A stretch of 64,000 nucleotides of DNA from HK1 sp965221725 (GTDB lineage Bacteria > Pseudomonadota > Gammaproteobacteria > HK1). Of the stretch, positions 29,048 through 37,233 are shown in pieces (the stretch's first letter is position 1; each line of letters starts with the position of its first letter). Made by a program: the position numbers and the translations under genes. The notes below the pieces were generated by a model. It searched no databases and was not told the origin of the DNA. It worked only from the letters and a program-made list of their open reading frames with translations. The DNA lies in NCBI GenBank assembly GCA_965221725.1, contig OZ244909.1, forward strand, positions 1,116,001 through 1,180,000, read 5' to 3'.

Positions 29048-30260
29048 AGTCATTGTCCCATCAACAACTTATCTCGGAAGGCATCGTTCAGAGCGGCCCG
29101 GACTCTCTTGCGCCTATAGCTCATTTTCGTCTTCTCGCGCTTGAGTAGGTTCATCGCCATGTGACGAATCACCCCGATGTTGTGAGGCGCATTGCCTCGA
29201 CGAATCCGGCTTGCGTCTTCGCGAAACGTCACGTCCAACCGCCAGTGCAACCCGTTCTCGATACTCCAATGTGAACGCACCGCCCGTTGAAACACCTTCA
29301 CGTCATCAAGCGAGGTGATGTAGTAGCGCCGCTCAACACTGACACGCCCTCCACAATGACGTTCCGACTCCACCATTCCCATCGCTTTCAGTCCCTTCCA
29401 CTTCCCGACACCCGACAACGCACCAAGGTCCGTGGACAAGAAATAGCTCCGGTGCTCAATCCGCCCGTGACCTTCGTCGCAAGTCGCCTCGTGCCCCATC
29501 TCCGAACCGCCAAAGTCGCACCGCTCCGCCGCCTCGAAATACGCCCGAACCTCGCGCTCCAATTCCGGCTGATTGCGCTTCAGCGCCAACACGTAATCCC
29601 CACCGCCTTTCTTGACCTGCTTCGCGATCGCGCGTTGGCACCCCATCGCATCCAGCGTCACGATACACCCCTTCAATTGAAGCTTCTCCAGCAACTCCGG
29701 CACCGCCACGATCTCGTTCGACTTCTCGTCGGTTTTCACCTGCCCAAGCACCACCCCATTGCGACACGCCCAGGCACTGACCATATGCAGCGCCTTCACC
29801 CCTCGCTTGCGATCATGGGTGCGTCGATGCGTCTTGCCATCGAGCGCAATGATCTCACCGTCGCTGAGCTTGACCACGTCCTCCATCCAACTGAGAAAGC
29901 ACGCCTGAAACCCACTGACCGACAACGCCGAGATGATGCGGGCAATCGTGTCATCGACCGGGACCCCATTGGCCAGCGGGACATAACGACGTAACCAGTC
30001 CAGCTTTGCGCGACCGAACTCCTCGATGTCGCACCAACCTTCGGCCCCACTGAGCACCGCGCACACGCACAGCACGATGACATCAATCAACTCATGCTTC
30101 TTGTTCCGGTCGACGCGCGGGTCTTCCAACTTCGAGAAATGTTCGATCAGACCCTCGGGGGCACTGTTGTCCATTGCTGATCACGTTCCTCTCCTTGGCC
30201 AGAGTGGCATTAGATCACAGAATGCACTGATTTACATGGGATTTTAGTGATCTTGCCCTG
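29030..30260. mobile_element. ISAs1-family insertion sequence (ends approximate)
   Basis: A single transposase gene fills the element. The left end may be CAGGGTGACCGCATATAAAG at 29030 and the right end, read on the other strand, CAGGGCAAGATCACTAAAAT from 30260; these agree at just over half of positions, including CAGGG. No target duplication is evident, so the ends are provisional. GC is lower than the surrounding chromosome. Confidence 0.6.
29050..30174 (-). CDS. ISAs1 family transposase
   Basis: A 374-residue DDE transposase. The N-terminal DUF4338-like region reads LEDPRVDRNKKHELIDVI; the catalytic residues lie in IIALDGKTHRR, VTLDAMGCQ and SHWSIENGLHWRLDV, with RRGNAPHNIGVIRHMAMNLL at the end. 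Length and motif spacing are those of intact ISAs1 enzymes, and the frame is uninterrupted, so it may still be active. Start ATG 30174. It faces the toxin-less antitoxin gene. Confidence 0.93.
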   Translation of the reverse strand: MDNSAPEGLIEHFSKLEDPRVDRNKKHELIDVIVLCVCAVLSGAEGWCDIEEFGRAKLDWLRRYVPLANGVPVDDTIARIISALSVSGFQACFLSWMEDVVKLSDGEIIALDGKTHRRTHDRKRGVKALHMVSAWACRNGVVLGQVKTDEKSNEIVAVPELLEKLQLKGCIVTLDAMGCQRAIAKQVKKGGGDYVLALKRNQPELEREVRAYFEAAERCDFGGSEMGHEATCDEGHGRIEHRSYFLSTDLGALSGVGKWKGLKAMGMVESERHCGGRVSVERRYYITSLDDVKVFQRAVRSHWSIENGLHWRLDVTFREDASRIRRGNAPHNIGVIRHMAMNLLKREKTKMSYRRKRVRAALNDAFRDKLLMGQ

Positions 30261-30690
30261 GGGGGCGCTTCGTGAGCACGGCGGTAATGTCCAATGGGAT
30301 CCCAGCAGCGTGAAATACCATTCAGCACAATACCATAATGGTGAAATCTATCGAGCTTACTGCTCTGTGAGATTTTGGATAACTCTGCCGGAATGGCATG
30401 AGGATCATCCCGTGGAGCACCATTCTGTTGTGGTGAAAAACATGATGAGTGATCATTTTGATCGCGCGCATTTGTGCCTAAATTGGGAAGGGATGGGTAT
30501 CAAGCGAAGTGATCAATGCCGTGAGCTTACCCCCGAGGTTTACCTTAAGGCCGCCAAGCCATGGGGTGTTGGATGTGATCGTAAGGATCCAAAGTTCGCT
30601 ATAGTGCTCGACAGTACCGGTATGAGCCAGGCACAGGCCCTTAAAGTGTGTCCCCTCCGAGGGGTCGGTTGGAGCGTATCGTACTGGTAA
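30247..30690 (+). CDS. Hypothetical protein in low-GC island DNA
   Basis: A 147-codon frame in the most AT-rich part of the window. No domain is recognised and no membrane segment is present; Cys, His and Trp are frequent (HHSVVVKNMMSDHFDRAHLC). The first codons lie in the right end of the IS, so the true start may be an internal ATG, or the frame may be chance in unusual DNA. Composition unlike both neighbours points to transfer. Confidence 0.3.
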   Translation: MILPWGALREHGGNVQWDPSSVKYHSAQYHNGEIYRAYCSVRFWITLPEWHEDHPVEHHSVVVKNMMSDHFDRAHLCLNWEGMGIKRSDQCRELTPEVYLKAAKPWGVGCDRKDPKFAIVLDSTGMSQAQALKVCPLRGVGWSVSYW

Positions 30691-30949
30691 AAACAACTAT
30701 GCCCGAAATAGCGATCCAGACACCGCCGGCCCCGAGCGGTGGGTAGGGAATCGGGGCACCCTAAAACTCTCTAAATTAAGGAAAATGACATGCCTAAAAT
30801 ACACAGCGCAACCCTGCAAGAGAATGCTATTGGTAACAAATAGAACTGTCCGGTTTTGTAGCACATGAGTTGTCCGGTGGTTCTCTGCGACGATCTGTCG
30901 TTGGTTCTGTGGGAGTGAATGAATGGATTTGCGCGACCCCACTCCGATT
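30691..30949. other. AT-rich intergenic stretch of the pgk island
   Basis: No gene is seen. AACTGTCCGGTTTTGTAGC (30842-30860) and GTTGTCCGGTGGTTCTC (30870-30886) look like fragments of another IS end, with TGTCCGG twice. The GC rises abruptly at 30950 where the pgk-derived repeat begins. Confidence 0.35.
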
Positions 30950-31048
30950 GGCGGCAGACGCGTCGGTCAGCCGCCGGTGCGGGCTTCGAGCGCCGCGATG
31001 GCGGGGAGGGTCTTCCCTTCGAGGAATTCGAGGAAGGCGCCGCCGCCG
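30950..31048. repeat. 3' end of pgk, copy 2 (native)
   Basis: This is the counterpart of 28643-28741, in place at the end of the intact pgk gene. The shared segment extends 17 bases past the stop, so the duplication is of a site, not only of coding sequence. Confidence 0.9.
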
Positions 31049-32160
31049 GTGGAAACGTAGGACACCTGCCCGGTGACGCCGAATGCGTCGATGGCGGCGA
31101 GGGTGTCACCGCCGCCGGCGATGGAGAACGCGGGCGAACGGGCAACAGCCTGCGCCAGCGCGCGGGTGCCGGCCGCGAACGGTTCGTGCTCGAACACCCC
31201 CACCGGCCCGTTCCAGACCACGGTGCCGGCGGAGCCGATCACTTCGCGGTAGGCGCGGGCGGTCTCCGGGCCGATGTCGAGGATCATCTCGCCGGCCCGC
31301 ACCTCCTCCACCGCCCGGATGGTCGCGGTCGCATCGCCGGCCGGGGCGTCCGCCACCACCACGTCGCTCGGGATCGGCACGTCACCGTCCCGCGCCCGCA
31401 TCGCCTCCCGGATGCGTCCCGCCTGCTCGACCAGCCCTGGTTCGTACAGCGAAGCACCCACTTCGTGGCCGGCGGCGGCGATGAAGGTGTTGGCGATGCC
31501 CCCGCCGACGATGAGCCGGTCAACCCGCGCCGCAAGCGCCTCCAGCACCCCGAGCTTGGTGGACACCTTCGAGCCGCCGACGATCGCGACCACCGGACGC
31601 GCCGGCTTCGCCAGCGCCCGGCCCAACGCATCCAGCTCGGCGCAGAGGAGCGGGCCGGCGCAGGCGACGGGGGCGAAGCGGGCCACGCCATGCGTCGAAG
31701 CCTGGGCGCGGTGCGCGGTGCCGAAGGCGTCCATCACGTATACGTCACACCGCGCCGCCATGCGTCGCGCCAGCCGCTCGTCGTCGGCCTTCTCGCCTTC
31801 GAGGAAGCGCACGTTCTCGCCGAGCACGATCTCGCCGGGCGCGACGCCAGGACCATCCAGCCCGTCCCCGTCCAGCCAGTCCGCGGCCAGCCGGATCTCG
31901 CGCCCCAGCAACTCCCCGAGCCGCCGGGCGACCGGCGCGAGCGAGAAGGCGGGATCCGGCACCCCCTCCTTCGGCCGCCCGAGATGCGACATCACCATCA
32001 CCCGCGCCCCGGCCTCCGCCGCCCCCCGCAACGTCGGCAGTGCCGCCCGCAGCCGGGCGTCGCTCGCAACCTCCCCATCCTTCAGCGGAACGTTCAGATC
32101 CTCACGGATCAGCACCCGCCGGCCCGCAAGATCGAGGTCGGTCATGGCAAGGATATTCAT
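30967..32160 (-). CDS. pgk: Phosphoglycerate kinase
   Basis: A 397-residue glycolytic/Calvin-cycle kinase converting 1,3-bisphosphoglycerate and ADP to 3-phosphoglycerate and ATP. RVLIREDLNVPL near the N-terminus, VMSHLGRPKEG, GGSKVSTKLGVL and the nucleotide motif GGGDTLAAID are complete. Start MNILAMTDLDLAGRR at 32160; a second ATG five codons on is possible. It lies on the same strand as gap and tkt, an old metabolic cluster, but accessory DNA now separates it from gap by about 550 bp and follows it directly. Its last 82 bases are the target of the duplicated repeat. Confidence 0.97.
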   Translation of the reverse strand: MNILAMTDLDLAGRRVLIREDLNVPLKDGEVASDARLRAALPTLRGAAEAGARVMVMSHLGRPKEGVPDPAFSLAPVARRLGELLGREIRLAADWLDGDGLDGPGVAPGEIVLGENVRFLEGEKADDERLARRMAARCDVYVMDAFGTAHRAQASTHGVARFAPVACAGPLLCAELDALGRALAKPARPVVAIVGGSKVSTKLGVLEALAARVDRLIVGGGIANTFIAAAGHEVGASLYEPGLVEQAGRIREAMRARDGDVPIPSDVVVADAPAGDATATIRAVEEVRAGEMILDIGPETARAYREVIGSAGTVVWNGPVGVFEHEPFAAGTRALAQAVARSPAFSIAGGGDTLAAIDAFGVTGQVSYVSTGGGAFLEFLEGKTLPAIAALEARTGG

Positions 32161-32235
32161 GGTCGGGGTGATCAGTTCGTCAACATTTGGAACGGTCGAA
32201 CCACGACGGCAGGGCTCATGTCCCGCCACACCTGC

Positions 32236-32343
32236 TCATTCGTCCGACAGAAACTCTTCGCGCGACAGATCTTCCGCCTCTACGGACAGATAATCCGCTT
32301 CGTCGATGACGTGGTGCAGAAAGTCAGGCAGATTCGGAGACAT
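32236..32343 (-). pseudogene. HEPN-domain (DUF86) toxin fragment
   Basis: A 35-codon frame begins at 32343, overlapping the end of the MNT gene by 20 bases as in intact MNT/HEPN pairs. It reads MSPNLPDFLHHVIDEADYLS and LSREEFLSDE, the start of a DUF86 HEPN toxin, then stops. In another frame EQVWRDMSPAVVVRPFQMLTN follows and also stops. The catalytic Rx4-6H motif and the remaining roughly 70 residues are missing, so the toxin is dead. Confidence 0.75.
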
Positions 32344-32641
32344 ATTCTACCGACGCCAGTATCCGGGGTCCGATATGTGGGCTCAATGAACTCATGGTGA
32401 CCAGCTCCACGCGACGCTGGAGTATGTCTTCCAGAAAGAAAGACAGGTTCATCAAGTTGTCAAAATTTTTTCGAGCCGGATCGAACTCCACGAGCACATC
32501 GACGTCACTGTTCACCGTTGCTTCGTCGCGTGCGAATGAGCCGAAAATCCCGATCTTTCGGACCCCGAACCCCGCCATGCTGGATTGCTGCTCACGCAAT
32601 CTCGCCAGAACATCGGATTTGCAATGAACTCTTTCGGTCAT
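32324..32641 (-). CDS. MNT-type nucleotidyltransferase antitoxin
   Basis: A 105-residue minimal nucleotidyltransferase. GSFARDE (about residues 33-39) followed by NSDVDVLVEF gives the GSx10DxD active site, so it should be catalytically competent. In MNT/HEPN systems this protein adenylylates and silences the HEPN RNase encoded just downstream. Here the partner is truncated, so the enzyme is an orphan. GGAG and GAGAG precede the ATG at 32641. It sits between gap and pgk with somewhat lower GC, as an insertion into that cluster. Confidence 0.85.
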   Translation of the reverse strand: MTERVHCKSDVLARLREQQSSMAGFGVRKIGIFGSFARDEATVNSDVDVLVEFDPARKNFDNLMNLSFFLEDILQRRVELVTMSSLSPHIGPRILASVEYVSESA

Positions 32642-32706
32642 TCTCTCTCTCCGCTTCCTGTCGCCGATCTTCGCAAGTTCGGACCGGGAGCGGAAGCGTG
32701 GTCGCA

Positions 32707-33720
32707 TCAGGCCGCGTTCATCAGCGCGACGGTGGTGTCCAGCATCCGGTTCGAGAAGCCCCATTCGTTGTCGTACCACGCGACAACCTTGACCAGCCGG
32801 CCGTCGATCACGCGGGTGAGCTTCGAATCGTAGGTCGAGGACGCGGGGTCGTGGTTGAAGTCGATGGATACGAGCGGCTCTTCGCAGTATGCGAGCACGC
32901 CCTTCAGCTCCTGCTCCGACGCCGCCTTCACCGCCGCGTCGACCTCGTCCTTGCTGGTGTCGCGCGCCGCGGTGAAGGTGAGGTCGACCACCGAGACGTT
33001 GATGGTCGGCACCCGGATCGCGAACCCGTCGAGCTTGCCGGCGAGCTCCGGCAGCACCAGCCCCACCGCCTTCGCCGCCCCGGTGCCGGTCGGGATCATC
33101 GACTGGGTGGCGGAGCGCGCGCGGCGCAAGTCCGAGTGGTAGACGTCGGAGAGCACCTGGTCGTTGGTGAAGGCGTGGATGGTGGTCATGAGGCCGTGTG
33201 CGATGCCGATGCGGTCGTGGATTGCCTTCGCGAGCGGCGCGAGGCAGTTGGTGGTGCACGACGCGTTGGAGATGACGGTATGCGAGGACGAGAGCGCGCG
33301 GTGGTTGACCCCGTAGACCACGGTGGCATCCACGTCGGCACCGCCGGGGGCGGAGATGATGACCTTCTTCGCCCCGCCGTCGAGGTGCCGGCCCGCCTTG
33401 TCCTTGCTCGCGAACAGCCCGGTGCACTCGTGCACGACATCGACCCCGAGCTCGCCCCACGGCAGCTTGGCGGGGTCGCGCTCGGCCAGCACCGCGATGC
33501 GGTCGCCGTTGACCACGAGGTGGTCGCCATCGACCGCGACCTCACCCGGAAAACGCCCGTGGGCGGTGTCGTACCGGGTGAGGTGGGCATTGGTCTCGGC
33601 ATCGCCGAGGTCGTTGACGGCGACGATCCGGATCTCGTCCGTGCGCCCGCTCTCGTAGAGGGCGCGCAGGATGTTGCGCCCGATACGCCCGAAACCGTTG
33701 ATACCTACGTTGATGGTCAT
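32707..33720 (-). CDS. gap: Glyceraldehyde-3-phosphate dehydrogenase, type I
   Basis: A 337-residue enzyme with NAD(P)-binding GINGFGRIGRN at the N-terminus, catalytic Cys in SNASCTTNCLAPLAK (about 149-163) and the C-terminal WYDNEWGFSNRMLDT. It links glyceraldehyde-3-phosphate and 1,3-bisphosphoglycerate in glycolysis, gluconeogenesis or the Calvin cycle. Start MTINVGINGFGR at 33720. It lies 132 bases after tkt on the same strand and before pgk, the usual order in many proteobacteria. Confidence 0.97.
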   Translation of the reverse strand: MTINVGINGFGRIGRNILRALYESGRTDEIRIVAVNDLGDAETNAHLTRYDTAHGRFPGEVAVDGDHLVVNGDRIAVLAERDPAKLPWGELGVDVVHECTGLFASKDKAGRHLDGGAKKVIISAPGGADVDATVVYGVNHRALSSSHTVISNASCTTNCLAPLAKAIHDRIGIAHGLMTTIHAFTNDQVLSDVYHSDLRRARSATQSMIPTGTGAAKAVGLVLPELAGKLDGFAIRVPTINVSVVDLTFTAARDTSKDEVDAAVKAASEQELKGVLAYCEEPLVSIDFNHDPASSTYDSKLTRVIDGRLVKVVAWYDNEWGFSNRMLDTTVALMNAA

Positions 33721-33852
33721 GTCCGTGTCTCCATGCACTTACCGAAGTCGAATGTCGTCCGCCGAACGACCGTGCCCGAGATGTCGGCGGATGTCGGCCG
33801 GATGCTGACGGGACGTCGGTGGCACGCGGCCCGCTGAACGGCGTCTCGCCGG

Positions 33853-35859
33853 TCAGTTCGCGGCGGCCGCCCCCGCAATCACCGATTCCACCCGCGCCGC
33901 CACCCGCTCCGCGGTCAGGCCGAAATGCTCGTACACCTGCTGGTACGGCGCCGACACGCCGAAGGTGTCGACCCCCACCACCGCGCCGTGCTCCCCGACC
34001 CACGCGCGCCAGCCGGCGGTGACCCCGGCTTCCACCGCGACGCGCGCCGGCATCGAGCGCGGCAGCACCGAAGCGCGGTAGGCATCGTCCTGCGCCTCGA
34101 ACACGTCGACGCTCGGCATCGACACCACCCGCACCGAGATGCCCTTTTCCGCCAGCAGGGCGGCGGCGTCCACCGCGATGCCGACCTCCGAGCCGGTGGC
34201 GATGACCAGCGCGTCGCTCCCGTCGCGCAGCACGTAGCCGCCGCGCGCGATCGCCGCGACCTGCTCCGGGGTCCGGGCCTGGTGGGGCAGGCCCTGACGC
34301 GAGAGCAGCAGGCTGGTCGGCCCGTCGCGGCGCCCGACGGCCGCCTGCCACGCGACCATCGACTCCACCGCGTCGCAGGGGCGCCACACCGACATGTTCG
34401 GCATCAGCCGCAGGGTCGCGGTCTGCTCCACCGCCTGGTGGGTCGGGCCGTCCTCGCCGAGGCCGATGGAGTCGTGGGTGAACACCGAGATCACGCGCTG
34501 ACCCATGAGCGCCGCCATGCGCAGCGCATTCCGCCCGTACTCGGAGAACATCAGGAAGGTGCCGGTGTAGGGGATGAATCCCCCGTGCAGGGCGATGCCA
34601 TTGGCGATGGCGTTCATCGCGAACTCGCGCACCCCGAAGTAGACGTAGTTCGCGTCCGCGTCCTCGCGGGAGAGCACCACGGAGCCGCTCCACTTCGTGA
34701 GGTTGGACCCCGTGAGGTCGGCGGAGCCGCCGATCAGCTCCGGCAGCATCGGCCCGAACGCCTCCAGGGCGTTCTGCGACGCCTGGCGCGAGGCGATATT
34801 CTCGGCTGCGGTTTGTGTCGCCTTGACGTGACGGGCGCAGGTCGCAGCCCAGCCCCCCGGCAGGGCGCCCGACATCCGCCGCTCGAATTCGGCCGCATCC
34901 CCGGGACGGTCGGCGCGGAAGGCTTCGAAGCGCTCCCGCCATTCCCGGCGACGCGACGCGCCCCGCTTGCCGGCATCCCAGCCCGCGTAGATATCGCCGG
35001 GGATCTCGAACGCGGGGTGCGGCCAGCCCAGCGCTTCACGCGCACCCGCAATCTCGTCGTCGCCGAGAGGAGCGCCATGCGCGGACGCCTGGCCCGCCTT
35101 CGTGGGGGCGCCGAAGCCGATCACCGTCCGGCAGCACAGGAGCGACGGGCGGCCGGGGTCCGCGAGGGCGGCGCGGATGGCGGCGTCGATCGCGCCCGGA
35201 TCGTGGCCGTCCACCTCGCGCACCACCTGCCAGCCGTAGGCTTCGAACCGCGCGGGGGTATCATCGGTGAACCACCCGCCGACCTCGCCGTCGATGGAGA
35301 CGGCGTTGTCGTCGTAGAACGCGACGAGCTTGCCGAGGCCGAGCGTACCGGCGAGCGAGCACGCCTCGTGCGAGATCCCTTCCATCAGGCAACCGTCGCC
35401 CACGAACACCCAGGTGCGATGGCCGACGATGGTGTGTCCGCCGCGGTTGAAGCGCGCCGCGAGCACCTTCTCCGCGATCGCCATCCCCACCGCGTTGGCA
35501 AGACCCTGGCCGAGTGGCCCGGTCGTGGTCTCGACCCCGGGGGCGTCACCGTACTCGGGGTGGCCCGGGGTCATCGAATGGAGCTGGCGGAAGTTCTTCA
35601 GTTCCTGAAGCGGCAGGGCGTAGCCGCTCAAGTGCAGGAGTGCGTAGAGCAGCATCGAGCCGTGCCCGTTGGAGAGCACGAAGCGGTCCCGGTCCGCCCA
35701 CTCGGGGTCGGCCGGATCATGTCGCAGGTGGTCGTTCCACAGTACCTCGGCGATGTCCGCCATCCCCATCGGCATCCCGGGGTGGCCGGAATTCGCCCGC
35801 TGCACCGCGTCCATGGCCAGCGCGCGGACCGCGTTGGCGAGCTCTCTGCGTGAAGGCAT
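33853..35859 (-). CDS. tkt: Transketolase
   Basis: A 668-residue TPP enzyme that moves two-carbon units between sugar phosphates (pentose phosphate and Calvin pathways). HPGMPMGMAD, GHGSMLLYALLHL, TPP site GDGCLMEGISHEA (about 154) and pyrimidine-domain FGVREFAMNAIANG (about 415) are present. Start MPSRRELANAVRAL at 35859 with AGGAGA ten bases upstream. It heads the tkt-gap-pgk run. Length is normal and there are no breaks. Confidence 0.97.
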   Translation of the reverse strand: MPSRRELANAVRALAMDAVQRANSGHPGMPMGMADIAEVLWNDHLRHDPADPEWADRDRFVLSNGHGSMLLYALLHLSGYALPLQELKNFRQLHSMTPGHPEYGDAPGVETTTGPLGQGLANAVGMAIAEKVLAARFNRGGHTIVGHRTWVFVGDGCLMEGISHEACSLAGTLGLGKLVAFYDDNAVSIDGEVGGWFTDDTPARFEAYGWQVVREVDGHDPGAIDAAIRAALADPGRPSLLCCRTVIGFGAPTKAGQASAHGAPLGDDEIAGAREALGWPHPAFEIPGDIYAGWDAGKRGASRRREWRERFEAFRADRPGDAAEFERRMSGALPGGWAATCARHVKATQTAAENIASRQASQNALEAFGPMLPELIGGSADLTGSNLTKWSGSVVLSREDADANYVYFGVREFAMNAIANGIALHGGFIPYTGTFLMFSEYGRNALRMAALMGQRVISVFTHDSIGLGEDGPTHQAVEQTATLRLMPNMSVWRPCDAVESMVAWQAAVGRRDGPTSLLLSRQGLPHQARTPEQVAAIARGGYVLRDGSDALVIATGSEVGIAVDAAALLAEKGISVRVVSMPSVDVFEAQDDAYRASVLPRSMPARVAVEAGVTAGWRAWVGEHGAVVGVDTFGVSAPYQQVYEHFGLTAERVAARVESVIAGAAAAN

Positions 35860-36053
35860 TGTTGCCGGCGTCTCCTGTCGGTTCGGCGCGACTCCCGCCC
35901 GCCCCCGAGAGGCGCCATTCGGGCCGCTCCGCACGGGTGGACACGACCCGACCGGGGTGTCGGTCGTCAGTCAGTCGGGAGTACGCGCCATGGGATACGC
36001 GCGAACGGTGAAAATCGGCCAATCCAGAAAAGCTGTTGCGTCCGACCGGGTGC

Positions 36054-36233
36054 TCAATCGGCGACCGGTTCGGGTCTTGCCCGCATGATGAATCCTTCAA
36101 ACAGACCTTCAAGCTTCGCCAGGCGCTCGCGCACATCGCCGACATCCCGGCGCAATTCCCCGATCTGCCGACAGAGGAAAAGGAACCCACCGATCAGGAT
36201 GGCGGGCGTGAGCCAGACCTCGAGCGATTCCAT
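36054..36233 (-). CDS. Small membrane-anchored coiled-coil protein
   Basis: A 59-residue protein: a membrane segment (LTPAILIGGFLFLC, about 8-21) followed by a charged helix LRRDVGDVRERLAKLEGLFE (28-47). The helix is nearly the same as in the 67-residue protein at 54897, so the two are paralogues. Topology should leave the helix in the cytoplasm. No function is known; short proteins of this shape often oligomerise beside a membrane partner. The start ATG 36233 lies just before the membrane segment. Confidence 0.65.
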   Translation of the reverse strand: MESLEVWLTPAILIGGFLFLCRQIGELRRDVGDVRERLAKLEGLFEGFIMRARPEPVAD

Positions 36234-36337
36234 GGACGTGACCTTCACGGTACCTGCGCGGTGGAGTATAGCGCGGTTGCTTCTCAACGTGCCTCGAAGC
36301 GTCCGCCGGCGCCACCGAGCCGCGGAAGCTGCACCGG

Positions 36338-36781
36338 TCAGCCGGACGCGAACTCTCCGGGATAACGGACCCGCAGGTGTTCGAACCGCTCGAAGTCGCG
36401 ATCGTTCGTCAGCACGGAGGCGATGCCGTGCTCCCGGCATACTGCCGCGATCTGCGCGTCGAACATCAGGTTGCCCCGTGCGTCCGCCCGACGCGCGGCC
36501 TCGGTGAAGAACCGCAGGAAGTCGGGACCGGGTCGGATCAGGCGGCACATCGGAGACGCGAGCACATCGTCCAGGAAATCGAACCCCTGAGACAGGGTGG
36601 ACGGTGGACTGAACACCCTGCGATGCGTGACCACCCGCATGAACTCGGTGATGCAGAAGACGGGCAGGCCCCACGGACCGATACCTTCGGCCAGGGCGAC
36701 GAGCTCCGCCGTCGCGGCGGCATGCAGCCTGGCCTCGCTGCGGTGCGCATACACCAGAATGTTGGTATCGACCGCAATCAT
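36338..36781 (-). CDS. vapC: VapC-type PIN domain ribonuclease toxin
   Basis: A 147-residue PIN protein. IAVDTNILVYAHR at the start gives the first acidic residue, CITEFMRVV the conserved Glu (about 47), and NLMFDAQIAAV with VLTNDRDFERF the last acidic positions (about 108-130). VapC toxins cut specific RNAs, often initiator tRNA or rRNA, and are neutralised by VapB. The start lies seven bases after the vapB stop, so the pair forms an operon. All catalytic positions look intact. Confidence 0.9.
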   Translation of the reverse strand: MIAVDTNILVYAHRSEARLHAAATAELVALAEGIGPWGLPVFCITEFMRVVTHRRVFSPPSTLSQGFDFLDDVLASPMCRLIRPGPDFLRFFTEAARRADARGNLMFDAQIAAVCREHGIASVLTNDRDFERFEHLRVRYPGEFASG

Positions 36782-36788
36782 CCCCGTC

Positions 36789-37025
36789 TCACCCCCGATC
36801 CATGACGTCGTAGAGCGCGTCGCGATCGGAGATGTCGACGCTGGGGGGCGCATGCCCGCGCACCGTCCTCATCCTCAGCGTGAAGGCCGGCCGCCGGTGG
36901 TGCTCCGCCATCAGCTTCTCGCGCAGCGCGTCTTCGACAAACTTCGTCAGGGTGATACCGCCCTGCGCCGCCTGCCCCTTGGCCTGTCGCAGGATCTGGT
37001 CGTTCAGGTTGAGCGTGGTCTTCAC
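36789..37025 (-). CDS. vapB: VapB-type antitoxin
   Basis: A 78-residue antitoxin. The N-terminus KTTLNLNDQILRQAKGQAAQ then GGITLTKFVEDALREKL is a ribbon-helix-helix or AbrB-like VapB DNA-binding region; the C-terminal DISDRDALYDVMD would wrap the toxin. The GTG at 37025 is chosen because GGGAGG lies eight bases upstream; an ATG 21 codons earlier has no such site. VapB normally represses its own promoter in complex with VapC. Confidence 0.85.
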   Translation of the reverse strand: MKTTLNLNDQILRQAKGQAAQGGITLTKFVEDALREKLMAEHHRRPAFTLRMRTVRGHAPPSVDISDRDALYDVMDRG

Positions 37026-37233
37026 CGGCCGAACCTCCCGTTTCGAGATATGTCCAAACCATATCATGGACGCCATATGTATGGGCACCTGTCGATCCGA
37101 CTGATGCCGATCCGCCCGGCGCGCGAACGACGTCCGTGGAATTGAGCGGGCCTCCGGCCCAATCTCGCGCGGCGCCGCCTATACTCCCCACCCTCGGTCA
37201 CTTCTCCACCGCGTCACGAGTTCCACGACCCCG

